Assembly (NCBI GenBank): GCA_961205875.1
Contig: OY540812.1
Span: forward strand, 13,578,001 to 13,642,000
Direction: 5' to 3'
Origin: Sialis fuliginosa
Taxonomy: Eukaryota > Arthropoda > Insecta > Megaloptera > Sialidae
DNA length: 64,000 bases
This document shows, piece by piece, positions 24,303 through 39,300 of this stretch; within the stretch, counting starts at the first letter, position 1, and every line of letters begins with the position of its first letter. Made by a program: the position numbers and the translations under genes. Below the pieces are notes generated by a model. It had not been told where the DNA came from. It made no database searches and was given only the letters and a program-made list of their open reading frames with translations.

Positions 24303-27300
24303 ATGAATAAGTGTTGTGTGATTTTGTTTATATCGTTGTTTTCGTTTGTTACTACGTTAGCTTTTCCTAGAGATGTTAGAGCAGGTAGGTTTTATTGTTC
24401 AGATTGTTGTATTTTTGTATAAATTATTGACATATGAACATTAATAATAATGAATTATAATGAGAATATGTGTTATAGAATTAATATAAGAGAGAGTTAT
24501 TTAATATTTTTAAGAAAAAGAAATTTGATTTTATATTTATATAATATCTAAATTATGATTACTAAAAAATCAACATAACCACACTTAATATTATATTCAT
24601 TTTTATAACCTTCTTCTATAAATGCTGCACACCGAGACGAGACTATTCTCGATCTGTCTCGAAACCGAGATGAAATGATTTCAGTTTTCTCAAAAAGAAA
24701 CTGCCAGTTGTAATAAATTAAATAACTCTTCCCTCGTCTCGTCTCGTGTGCAACTTCTTCGTATTAAATTAATATCTTTTTATCTTAAAAATGATTTTTT
24801 TGTTAAATATTCATAGATTAATAAATTAATTGAACATATAAATAGCATGATAATCTTGACGGCCGAACGAATGTCATTAATGATACACACACACACAATT
24901 TATGTACATCTGAATGTCAAGTTTATATTTTATGTACTTACAACACACATGTATCAATGAATATACATATTAAGTATACCTATTATATTCAAAATGATTA
25001 ATGGTAATGTTCAATTTTTATCATGGATTATTTTTTATATATTCTAATTAATTCATCAATGTATAAAAATTATAAAATTATTTGGTAAAAGAATAAAGAA
25101 CATCTTTTGAATTTTGATGGATATTTTATCTTACTTTCAGTAAACATGTTTTTAGAGTTTAAATATTTTGTATGTTTTATTTAAATATTCATATTAATTT
25201 ATTTAATACATATACTAATGATAAAAATATTATACTGTGATGTTCTTAGTAAATTTTACTTGACAAATATTGCAGTAAGTCTGATTCCAAAATACAGCAT
25301 TCCTAAAATAATTTGTCATGAGACATTTCTGCAAAAGATAATTGCATTCCAAAAGTGAACCAAAAATATTTTTTACACGTCACTGGAAGATAAAAAATAC
25401 TAATTTATTTTTATAATAATAATGATAAGTAAACAAGTTTATAAACAAACTTTTTTAGGCTGTAATTATTTATACATATACCTAATCAAATGGCTTTTTG
25501 TTGCAAAAGAGTAATTTTTATTGTTAGCTATTTATACTTTATATAAAAATAATAAATCAAAATGAAAACGAAAAATCACTGCATCAATAATATTTAAAAT
25601 GAGCCAGTGATTATTATCTCTATATATAAAAATGTTCGTTTGTATGAGGCTTATAGACTCTGGAAATACTGAACTGATTTCAATGCGGTTTTCACCACAG
25701 ATAAAGTTTAGGTGTATATTTTGTGTAAATTTCATGAAGTAAAAAAAAACAGTTCGTGGTGAATCGTGATTTGTGGGCATAATTACTTTATGTTTAATTT
25801 AATTAATATCCCCGGATAACACCGGGTCAAATGCGCTAATTAACTAGTAAACGTTACTTAACAATTTTTTGTGCATTTAGTGTTTTATATGCAGTGCTCT
25901 GTGACCAAAATGATAATAATTATCAATCAAATCATTTAAGAAAAGACATAAATATATATAGTAAATATGATTATAAATTAACTATCTTTAATAATAAAAA
26001 AACATGACTTATAAATCTTACATTATATTCTTTCTAAGAAGAGTTTTCTATAAAAATGATTTATTCAAATTTAAGTGTAATAACATACAGTGACTAATAA
26101 AGTAAAAACAAAACAAAGGATTTAAAAGTTGTTGACTTTATTTTTCCTTAAAGCTTTTAAATTTGCGCTTCACAAATTAATAGATCTTGGGAAATTTCAA
26201 GGCCATAATTCACGCGAAAACAACGGGGGATTATTAAATGAATAGCATGTCTTCATACAAAAATGTAACACCTGCTATAGTTGAAATTAAATACACTTAC
26301 CTATATACTCGTAGTAAACACTGGTGTTGTACATAGTAGGCACTTCAGGGAACTGCCTAAGGCCCCGAGACAAAACTGAAGAAATAAGTAAAAAATTGTT
26401 TGACAATCTTTTTGCTCTGACAATTTAAAAAAAGGTCTTCAGGTATTGTGAAATGAAAGTTTTTTAAATGTTGGTTTAAATTTTAAAAAATATCCGCAAA
26501 AAAATGGGAACACCGAATATTTATTCTGCCTTAGGGCCCCCGATTTTCGTAACGCGCCATGTTTATATTCGTAAATATTTGTTAATTTTTTTAAAATTAT
26601 TTTTTTTAAACTAGTTCAAAACTGATATACATATATATGTACATATATACAAAATGTACATATATGTAATTGCAAAACACAAATATTTGAAACTGCATGA
26701 TAATTGGTGAGACTTGAATCCTCAACCTTCGTTTATTCAAACTGATTATTTTATAACTATAATATCGTATTCTATATACAATAACAAAACTACTGTTTAT
26801 ACTTAGATATACATTAATTTATAATGAAAATACAACTAAATTACACTAACTTTAATTTTAATTAATTAAAAAACAAATATGAGTGAACTAGAAGCTATTG
26901 AACTTAAATGTAAACATGAATTGAAGTTTGTAAAAAAATAATTAACATAAGTAACAGTTTTAATTTTTGGGTTAAAAAACTTAAAAATAATTATTTTATT
27001 TAATAATTCATTTAAAAAATATTTTAAGTTTAGCCCAGTCAAGGAAGCAGTGAAAAGTGAGAAAAAGGGAAATTTAGAGGGCAAGCAATTTTATGATTGA
27101 TTCTTATAGATTTTGAACCGGAGAATTCGAAAAAAATAACCCGGACAAGCGAAAAGTGGTGCAACACCCTTAAAAATGGGGTTTAAGGGTGAAAACCCCA
27201 TTTCCAACCGTTTTTTCAATTTATCACAAAATCTAAAGCGACGATGGTATATTTTTATCGTTGATATATGTTCAGGACACTCAGACGAATCGATTGTGAC

Positions 27301-30300
27301 CACATATACTAAATTTGACCAAAAATGATCTCTTTCAGAGGGCTTAAAAGACAGAAAAATGAATCTTTTCGGGAAAATAGTTTAAAAATTAATAACTTTT
27401 GCTAAAATCATCCAAATGACTCGTAATTAGCGTCAAATTGTTCCTGAAGTTCCAAAGAATAATGACCAACCATAATTTAAAAAAATATTAATCGTTTAAC
27501 CAATAAAAATCGTCAATGTTTAAGGGTAAGTAACGTAATTTTTTGAAAAACTACATTTATACTAAAATTTAAATAAAAACACCAGGGTTAAATATTTTTT
27601 AGTGAAACGAATTGATTCTTATAGATTTTGAACCGAAGAATTCGAAAAAAAAACCCGGACTAGCGGAAAGTGGTGCAACACCCTTAAAATGGGGTTTAAA
27701 GGTGAAAAGCCCATTTCCAACCGTTTTTACAAATTATCACAAAATCTAAAGCAACGATGGTATATTTTTATGATTGATATATGTTCAAGACACTTAGACG
27801 AATCGATTGTGACCACATATACTAAATTTGGCCAAACATTACGTCTTTCAAAGGGCTTAAAAGACGTAAAAATGCATCTTTTCGGGAAAAATAGTTTAAA
27901 AATTAATAACTTTTGTTAAAATCATCCAAGTGACTCGTAACTAGGCTCAAATTATTCCTGAAGTTCCAAAGAATAATGGCCAATCATAATTTAAAAAAAT
28001 ATTAGTAGTTTAACAAATGAAAATCGCTAATGTTTAAGGGTAAGTGCATTTTTACGTCTTTTAAGCCCTTTGGAAGAGGTAATTTTTGGCCAAATTTAGT
28101 ATATGTGGTCACAATCGATTCATCTAAGTGTCCTGAACATATATCAATCATAAAAATATACCATCGTCGCTTCAGATTCTATTAAATTGAAAAAACGGTT
28201 GGAAATGGGGTTTTCACCCTTAAACCCCATTTTTAAGGGTGTTGCACCACTTTTCGCTAGTCCGGGTTATTTTTTTCGAATTCTCCGGTTCAAAATCTAT
28301 AAGAATCAATCATAAAATTGCTTGCCCTCTTAATTTCCTGCCAAAATGCTTCCTTTACTGGACTGAATCTATTATTTTGTTTGGAAAAATGTAATTTTTT
28401 TTAATTGTATACAACAAAAATTCAGTGTATTTCTAAGCGCACTTGCACCCGTTCTAATAATTGAATATTATTTTGGGGGGTCTCATTTTGTTTGTATGTA
28501 CAAATAGAAGGTATCTACCTTGGTTTCACTAAAAAATATTCAACCCTGATGTTTTTATTTAAATTTTAGTAAAAAGATAGTTTTTCAAAAATGTACGTTA
28601 CTTACCGTTAAACATTAGCGATTTTTATTGGTTAAACTATTAATATTTTTTTAAATTATGGTTCATTATTATTCTTTGGAACTTCAGGAACAATTTGAGC
28701 CTAGTTACGAGTCATTTGGATGATTTTAGCAAAAGTTATTAATTTTTAAACAATTTTCCCCGAAAAGATGCATTTTTAAGTCTTTTAAGCACTCTGGAAG
28801 AGGTAATTTTTGGTTAAATTTAGTATATATGGTCACAATCGATTCGTCTGAGTGTCCTGAATATGTATCAACCATAAAAATATACCATCATCGCTTTAGA
28901 TTTTGTGATAAATTGAAAAAACGGTTGGAAATGGGGTTTTCACCCTTAAACCCCATTTTTAAGGATGTTGCACCACTTTTCGTTTGTCCGGGTTATTTTT
29001 TTCGAATTCTCCGGTTCAATCATAAAATTCCTTGCCCTCTTAATTTCCTGTCAAAATGCTTCCTTTACTGGACTAGTTGCGTAGTAACGGGTGATAAGCC
29101 GCCCCAGCTTGTGGCAAAAAATTGCATAGGAAAAACTTTATAACCGATATGACATAAAAAGGTGTGTTTTTTTTCGATTTTCGCCGGTGGCGCAGTGACC
29201 TCTAACTACGTCTCTGAATATTCTACATAAAAAAAAACACAAATAACCAAAACTTTTAGCTGCGTTTTGAAAATTGATATAATCTAAAATATTATTATTT
29301 TTATTTATTTACAGTTCGTAACGGCGATGCATGCACTGGTCGTGGAGGTAATGGTAAATGCATTCCTTTGCAAGAGTGCCCGCCTGGCGTAGCCGAGGTC
29401 CGTGCTAAGAGGAGACACTCCTTGACAAGATGCGGATTTAGTGGAATCATGGAAATTGTTTGCTGTCCGTTAAACTCTATAGATGATAATGAAGGTGACG
29501 TGATTTTTGAAAAGGAAAGTACAACCGTTGGAACTGGAGTTGTCACCACTGCTCCCAAGAGTCCAGTTATTCTAGCGGTTGGGAAGAGAAGTCAAACTGG
29601 TATGTTTTTATTTATAGTATTTTTTATTGTTGATTATTGCTTGTGTCGAAAATTGAAGAATTTTCCCGAAACTTCGATTTTTTTGTGTATATATATTTTA
29701 AGTCAAAGTAAACATTAGTAAGTACTGGCCAATAATCATAAAATATAATACCATCATAAACTAAATTATACTTACATATATTATAAAAAGTAGTGCTACT
29801 CGTAAAAAAAGGTAAGTATTTACAATGTTTATATATATGTTGCACTATCTGGTATATGGGTTGCTTGATTCCAACTAGAGTTTAGACAGCGTTGCCATTT
29901 TTAGCCAAACCAGTGCGATTTATTCAAAAATCCATTTTTGTATTATTTTCAGCAAGCATAAAAAACAAAAATAAAATTGAACATAACGTAATAATATGAA
30001 GTAGGTATATTTATGCCCGGTATTATAAAGAATTTGCTTGAGTGAAAATTCAAATTAGCTCCCAGCTAACGCTATCTGCTAGGTATTAAATATAAATGAC
30101 AACCGCTTACAGATGTGGCCAATGAAATCGTACATAAAATGACTTTGATGCATGCGTATTAAGTAGAAATCAGCGATTTAAAATAAGTGCTGCCAAGTGT
30201 ACCTCATAAAATGCATAGCATTTACATTATTATACATTTATTACCACTGCTTTAAAATATCGAGCAATTTCACAAGAATTTGACTTCTAGTAGCCTGGAA

Positions 30301-33300
30301 ACTTTGCGTACAAATTCTTTATAATACCGTGCATTGATTGATAAAATCAATGGCTGTGAGTGAGACTTGGCTACTACAATCAGAAATCAATTCAGGCTGT
30401 CAGAACTCTTACTCTGAGTATCTCTAATACACATATTCAATCAGTTCCTCAATATAATTAAGCAATAGCATCTTGTTCGTAGTTTCATTTTCGAAGAAAT
30501 GTGGCTTTTCACGTCATAATTAAGAAAATAAATATTAATTTTACTCAATTTTATGAGAAAGGGAATAAAATGTATGTTGTTATTAGAAAACTTATTTGTT
30601 ATTTCCGTATTAAAATTATAATATAATAATATGTATCTGTATTGTCATTGTTAAGACAATTCTGCAAAACCTTTTGCGGTGTTTTAAAACCACAAGACGT
30701 TTCCTGAATTTCGATGACTGTATGCGGTTTTTAATTAATATACGATAGATATACTTACATTATTTGAGAATATATGTATAACACTAAATATCAAGGCCAA
30801 GATCTCAGTTGTGAAAATACTACTTTTAAATTTATAAAAACGTGTCTAGTTATAAAAATGAATTTCTAAATACAAAAGACGAATCAATTTTTAATTTCTA
30901 GTTAGCGTTTTTTTGCTGGTCTTCATATGATTTTATACATTTCAAAACTTTATCGGTCCTTTAAAATCCTTGAAGAATTAGTTTCTCTCTGAAAAATACT
31001 ACTACACTCATAAGAAGGAATAAATAAATTATATTATTTTTTATTTTTTTTCGCAGAATGCTCTTCATACAGCAATGAAATTCCAATACCAATAGGATTT
31101 AACATTTTGGGCGGAACTGATGCGAGTATTGGAGAGTATGCACATATGGTGAGTAATTATTTTTTTAAATAAAAAATAAAAATATATAAAGTATGTGTGT
31201 TAAAAATTCATATTAAATAAAATAAACAATATTAGAACATTTGATATTTAAATTAAATATTAGTTCAGACGCATACTAATTGTAAGTATATGATTATAAA
31301 TTGTTATAATACAAACATATATATAAATCTAAGATATTATTTAATTATTTAATAACATATCACTCCAGACGTGTATTAAATAAGATAAATAATTTAGTAT
31401 TGTCGGTACAAACCTATAGCTATCGAGAATAATCCAAGATTTTTTATTATATATTTGCATTTGAAGTATTTTATAAAATAAGTATGCAACATCTGTACCT
31501 GGACCAAAATTGGTCGGTTCACCCTATTTATGTTTATATTTCATAAATTGTCGGCTATCAGTTAGGTAGTCTATACAATACCTAGGAAATATATATAATT
31601 AAATCTATTTCATACATATGTATACTGTTGTACGGTAATATATATTTTTTTGATATTCATTTATTTATTATTTTGATGCCCTGCTTATATATCTTGATAT
31701 TATATTGTACATGTATAAATTTTATATAAATACCCTTGTAATGTTGTAATTATAATTGTTTATTCGTATTTGTAATATTTCTTTCTCGTTATAATATCCG
31801 TTATATTTTTTACCCATTTCGTAATAAAAATTCCGCACTTTATGTTATTGAATATTTACATATTCAAAGTACTGTAGGCTTCAGAAGTCGTCTGCCACCG
31901 TAAAGGTCAGAATCGCTTACGACAGATTCGAAAATATAGACAAACATAAAGTTTCATTATTTTAAATAAAAACACAAATATACATCCATTTCATTTATTA
32001 ATTTTATATCAAGTTTCACATACTAATTTAAATATTAAAATTCGGATACATCAAATATTTATTGCCATAAAATTTACTTATACAATTTTCAATAGATTAC
32101 GGCCCTGCTTGCCAGATGATTAAAATCTTTCTTCAATTTTAAATGCGGTGTCTATAAACTACTGCACTTATCTATTTGCGCATTATATTAATTTTATTAA
32201 AAATCTGAATGTTTTTGTTAAGAAAGTTAAACGACCATTCTCAAGGACAGTAGATTTATTACCATGAATCTCGCTATGTTACTCAGTAATTGAATATAAC
32301 GTTTATATCCGGTTATAAACTAACTAAATACTATATGATTAAAAATTTTACACAAATTCGTAACCAGCATAACTGTAAAAATCAACTAGCGTAATGTAAC
32401 ATTTTTACTATATGTTTAAAATATGCACGCATTTTTTTGTAATATAAATTAAATTAATTGTTTTACGGTATAGTAAAGCTAGTTGAATAGGTCAATGCAA
32501 TTAGACTTGTCTGTGTTTGTATCATTTAATAACAACATTAATATCATTTAAACTTGGATGTTGTTTATTCTCTTAACGTTTCGACCCTCATGTCAAAGTA
32601 TTCATCAGAAATTTCTGAAACACTTCTGAATATTAAATAAAAACTAATAATCTTTGGGAAGGCTGTAGCTCTCTCACGAAAAATGTCCAGACACATGTTA
32701 AAATAAAGTTTTTTACTTAAGGGGATACATCTAATCGTCGCTTTGGAAAATGAGATTTTTTTAAGATTTTTTTCAGAATAATAAAATAAGCAATCAAATG
32801 AAATTTGGAGGGTTTATTGTACATGTCTTAAAACATACGCAGTTTTTAAAAACGTGGTTTCGATAAATATGAAGTTTAATGTTTGAAAACTGATTTACTA
32901 CATGCAAACGTCGACATTAGTTCTGACTTTTTTTCGAGACAATGTCGGTTTGGTGGTTTTCGGTTGCTTATTTTGCTTCTGTTTTGGCTTGAGACCGAAT
33001 TACGGTACCGCTTTACACCATATACTCATTACAGCTAATTTTTTATCTTTCACCATCTAGGTTGTTTCGTTCGTTCAGAGACACTTTGGAAAGTGAGCTC
33101 TAAAAATTAAAAAAACATTTTTTTGCTTATGATTTTTTTCGAATATCATTTTTAAGATATTTATACATCATTTAAGCCAATAAAAAAATAGCAAAAATTA
33201 ATTAATAACATAATCTATATAATAATATGTAGGTCTGTAGGTATTAATTTTTTTACACTCATTATAAATCAGCCTGTATATTGTATATGTAGTATGTACA

Positions 33301-36300
33301 CCTCAATCACTATATGTATATTTAAAAATACCAAATTTTAATAATGACACTCAAATATAAATCATAAGATAATTAACAAAAACAATGTTTATTGATGTTA
33401 TAAAAAATATAATATAAAAAACATGTATTCTACGAATACGTATTATTAACTTTTTGCAAATCAAATACCATATTTTATAACATGCATTATTAATTATCGT
33501 TATAAAATATATCGACTTCGTGTAATTTCTACATAAATGAATTTTATTTCAATGTTTTTTAAACTTGAATTATTCAGTTTTTCTTGGGTTAAAGTTTATA
33601 CGTATAGATGATGTCATTTCAGCGACCTTCAAAATACTTTACTGTCCATTTATATATTATATACTTGCTATTTTGTTTTGTACTTCTTATCAAAGAGAAT
33701 TTGTCAATATTTTAAAAGATAATTTCAGACAAATAGTCAACAGGCCAAGGAAAAAAGTTTGTTTCTTTTTTCAATTTTAACTTGGTTTCTAAAATTACTT
33801 TGTCTGCGGTCAGTTTGTGATATACATATGACAGTTTAATTAAAATAATAAGATAGGTACTATTATATTATATTCAGATTAATTAATTGGAGGTTCGAAA
33901 ATCAAAATCATAAACAAACGAACTGCTATGAAAATTAATTTTGAAGTTGATTTTAAAATTGTTGTATTGTATTACGTTGGCGAATAAACTGTACTCAGGA
34001 ATTAAAACTAGATAATAAATTTACAAAATGTTAATAACCTTTTAATAGTTTTTAATTTTTGAGTACATGGTTACATTTTTTATTGTATAGACGAAGCATC
34101 ATTAAACAATTAATCTAACTAAAGAGATGTACATATCTATATATAAGTATGCAAAAATAATTAAATGCAGTTTGAACCGGTTATGGTTCCGGTTTTGCAA
34201 GAAGTCAGGTTGCTTCATTAATAAATGTCCTGTGTTTTTCAGAAGTTTTGATTCTTATTGTGTAGGATGTACCATACGAATAACACTACATTATAATTAT
34301 TATCATTTTATGTATGGCCTTGATAAACTTGACAAAAACCCGCCGGGGCGTATTTAAAACAATCGTTCAAATTTTTCAAGTTCAAATGTAAAGGCTAAAT
34401 AAATTTCGGCCGTCACTCTTATGAGTTTTTTACTCGTTTGTTCATGATGTGCTTGATTTTGAGTAGATAATTCTTATTATATTAACAAACAAGTTTATAG
34501 CTGAAGTACGACTCAAACACGTGCTTGTTTTGTTATTTAAAGTCAGTGGCGTAGCGAGAGTACATGGCGTCCATAGAGATACTTCAGTAAGAATTATAAC
34601 AGCGTCACCAACTAATAACACAGCTACACAAAAAAAGTGCGGAGCCAAAAAAGTGACCTATATAGCATTTTAGTACAGGTCGAACATAGTCGGAATCCAA
34701 ATTTTTGGAATTTTTTGCTTACCAGTTTTTTTTTTATTTGAGCTTGAATTTTGAGTTTAGATTAAATATTTCCAAGCTGGCTAAAACCAAAATTCGAGCT
34801 CAAATAAAAAAAAAAACTGGTAAGCAAAAAATTCCAAAAATTTAGATTTCGACTATGTTCAACCATTACTACAATGCTATATAGTAGGTCGCTTTTTTGG
34901 CTCCGCATTTTTTTTATTTTTTTTGTGTAGCTGTGTAATTTATTTTTAAATAGAGCTTAAGTCTTCGACGATTAATTCGCACCGCAAAAATGAAATACAT
35001 AGCGGCTTATGTACATACGTGTTCGCCTGAAAAAAATGCGTTCGACAGCTGTCGCGCTTGTTCGAAGATCGAAAAAAGTAATATAATTTATAAGAAAACA
35101 TCTTATTCAGTGGCGGTCAAAGAAAAGTTGACATCGCGGATGTTAAAGACCCCCCTCCTACTCAAAAAATATTTTAATTTATTTTTTATATTTTATAATT
35201 TAATATAAAATAATTACTTTAAAAAGTTCCGTATACCTATAATAAATAAAAGAATTAATATTTTGAAATTTTTTTTTTTAATATTTTATAATATATTTCG
35301 CTGCGGAGGAAAATTCCCCCTGGATTTAACACTATTTTGTATCCGTGTAACGCACGAATCATCATGGTATCGAATGATGTTTAAACGGGACGCGGGGCTA
35401 ACTAATCTGGATTTATATCATTTATCGTTAAATATATTTATATTATATATTTTTAATTTGTATTTTATTTTTAATAATAGCATAGTTTAAGATACATATT
35501 AAATAAAACATTTTACTCCAAACGATTTTAAAATATAGTACATAATAATGAATTTAAAATATATAAGTAGGAAATGCAAAGAACGGAATCCTTTGTATTA
35601 AATAAAAGTGATGTGCAGTAGAATGGGATCGGATACATTAATTTACTTAATTAATTAATTACTAGTTTAATTTTACTAGACGAATATGATAAATACCCTT
35701 TACTGTGGAATCCCCAGCATTGATTATATCTATTAACATAAATTTAAAAAAGATGTATGGGAAAACAGTTTCACCGTTGCCAAACTTTCCTTACAATTTT
35801 TTATTTATTGTCAACTGTAGGTAGGTACTTAAAAAGGCAGATGTTGTATTATAATCAACAACAATAAAAATTATTCTTACTTTTAGCAAATAAATAGTGT
35901 TGTAGTTTTATAAATTTTAATTTATTTCATGCACCTGTATTTCTACATATGTATATTAGACACGTAGTCCTATAATAAGTGTAATTACCCATGAATTAAT
36001 AAAAAATGAAATATTTAATAAAGCACTTCTCGCAAATTTGTTATCTGATATTATCTTATAGACTTTTGTTTTGATGTAACGAAGCGTATCATTTTTACTT
36101 GGTCAACAGTTTTTTTATTAATTAAAACAACATTAACATTATAATTACGAATAAATAAATTTATAGCATTTCGATAAACAAAATAACTTACCTGAATATT
36201 ACAAATTAATTTTACAATCAAAGATACGTTGTTGTTAGTAATTCTTAGTCATAATTCACCTAACCACCCTCCATTATAGCATTTAATCTTTGGTTTTGTA

Positions 36301-39300
36301 CACTAGGGTCTTACCGACCCCACAATAGTTTGTTTTTAACAATAAACAGCAACAAATTATGATCAAGTCGGTAATATAATCATTTGACACAGTAAGAGTC
36401 GATCCAGACTATCATGCCGGTCTCGGTCCGGTCTCGCTACAATCAAAATATAAATAACAATGAAATCATTCACACTATAGGTGTTGGTCAGATCTCGGCC
36501 AAATCACGCTCCGATACAGTATAGTATCAAAACATATTTTAGTGGAGCGTGATCGAACCTAGCATGGATTGTACCCATAGTGTGAATAGGAACTTTAGTT
36601 CGTCTTCGATCATTGTAGTACTGATCACGGAGTAAAGCCTTGGCACTTTACAGAAACGGTCTTCGTCACCGCTTCGACCTTGCAAATCTATTACATGTTA
36701 GCTGCGTCAAAACGTAGCCCCGTTTCGACGCAGCTAACATGCCACTTGTATTGAATCGCATATAACAGAGTTGCAAGGTCGAAGCGATGACGGAGACCGT
36801 TTCTGTAAAGTGTCAAGGCTTAAAGCGTGATCTAAACTTACGCGATAATGTGAATACCATAAGATTTGATTGGAACGAGACCGGCATGATAGTCTGGATC
36901 GACCCTTAAGATTCAAAACAATATCAATTACCGTTATTTCACAATATCAAAGATTTATTATAAGAAGTAAAAACGGAGCATAAAATAAAAAATAAATTTT
37001 GTCTCGAGGAGATTATTTTGAATAAAAAACCGTTTGATTATATTATTACTATTATACGTATATAAAATATGAAATATAAGTACACTATATACACCTTGAC
37101 AAGGTGTGTACAACAACAAGAATATTTAATTAATGTTGAAATCTTTCAGAGAAACGCAGCCAATAAAAATTCCAGATTTTCTAATTAAATGCATTTATAT
37201 TATATGATATGTTATGTAGGTATCTTATAATTATTTATTTATTATGAATTTAAATTGTATACCTTTTGTTGATTTGCCGCTGTAGAAAAACTAGGCAATT
37301 AACCGCGGCATAGATTTGGATTGAATTATTTTTTATATGGCTTGTCCTAGGATCTAAAATATACAGCCAGCAAACTTACAATTAGTATAAGGGTTGAGTC
37401 ATTTAAAAAAATATATATATACCTATAATAGAAATGTAACTCCATCTTTCACCCCAAGACTATTTTTTACCTAAATTTTTATCCTAATATAAATCGGTAA
37501 GAGCATGTATGGCGACTTGACAAAATCTCCCCCCAAAAAAATTCAAGTAATTATCTAAATCAAATAATTCACAATTCAAACATTATACTGATATACAAAT
37601 TTTACTTGAAATTTTTGGGGGCACTTTTGTCTGAGTGTTTTAGTGTGGGGGCGCTTTTGTCTCGGTGTTTTTGTGTGAGGGCGCTTTTGTCAAACTTGAT
37701 TATATATATAATCTCTTATCTAGAAGAGATATATCAAAATTATGTATGAAAGTTTTGCAGAATCCAATTAGTTATACGAGACCATACATTTTTAACTTTA
37801 ATATTTTAGTCACTGCAGAGGATTTTTTATATAAAGCGCGTGCGAAACCGTTGGGCTTTCCTAATACCATATATAAATGATGAATATAAATATACTTATT
37901 TACACAAATAATAAATAAAATAGAAAATCGATTCTTTCGAATCTATCAATTCAATTTCTACAGTAAACGCTTATAAATTTAGTATAAAAAGTGTCCATTG
38001 AATATAAATTTGTGGACAGAAAGTAAAACACGATGTGCATATAATATCTGCATTAACCTTGATGCCAAATGTAACACTTTTCTTTACTGAAACTATATAA
38101 GAGAGAAAATAATTGTGAGAAGGGTTCATTTTGTCAACTAAAGTGAAATCATTCAGTTCTGTGACAATGAATTTGAATTTAGTGTTATTGCTATTATTAA
38201 CACATTTCTGTTATGGAGGACATCAAGTCAGGTAGGTGAAATTTTCCTTAAGTTTTTCGTAATGTACCTTTCTATAAGACAAAATAGTATTATTTATATA
38301 CATAAAGTATATTTGGGGAATTTAGAGTCACCATCTACTTGGATATACCACTAACAGGGATGCCGTTAGGTTTTTTGAAATCACAGACAAAATATTTTTT
38401 GCGCCTTCACTAGGGCACTGGAGAAGTGAAAATAATTTTTTTATTCAGTCTGTTCCATATGCCTTAATAGTAGCTATGAAAATAATCAAAATTAAATGAA
38501 AATTGAAAAAAGTAAAATTAAATTTTTGGTACCCCTTTCAGTATGGTGCTCCAGGCGGGCGCCTGCTCAGCTCATAATATGTAACGGCAGTACTGTCTAC
38601 TAATACTAAATATTACTAACAATAAATACAAGTTTTATTTAGAAATTTTGAAATGGCGCAAAAAAATACAAATTTTTGAGGAACAAAAAAAAAATATCCT
38701 TGATGTGTTGAATTTTTTTTTTAAGTTTTGTTTTACCTTGCCGCTCGGGGGTTGGGGTGGACCGCCATATCCCCCTCCTCTTAGTCCACTACTGACTAAA
38801 TTAATTTAATATTCGTTTTCAGCATAGGTAGCATAACTCATACAGATGCAATACATGCTGATGATGCAGGAATATGGAAAAAAAGAACAGTTTGGAAGTC
38901 AAAGTGGGTTAAAGAAATTCACCCAAAAACTGTCTACATAAGTATTTGGAAAAAAGTTTGGAGTCCCCTTGAAATCACTGAATGGGTTCCAAATCCAAAG
39001 GCTGCTAAATATAAAAAAATATTTTAATATATATAATAATGATTCATATTTTGTACTTTTATGATGTTTAATTTATTTATTTATAAAAATAAAGTTGCAT
39101 TTGCACCAACAGATCTGTTTTTATATTTTTATCAAAACTTAACATTCAAATAATTTTATATGATTAGTAGGTACAAAAAGTTATTAAATAAATTGTTTTT
39201 ATTTTCCAGGCAGCAATTGCTTATGAGGGTGATCCAGATATACGATTCGATTGTGGTGGTTCTTTAATATCTAAGCGATACGTACTTACAGCTGCACATT

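Noticed and set aside
27689-29143. Short frames with similar peptides ([11 protein letters not shown].., [10 protein letters not shown]..) in the composite foldback
   Set aside because: They are the same repeat read on both strands, the frames differ between copies, and no protein family is recognisable. Noncoding repeat is the simpler explanation.
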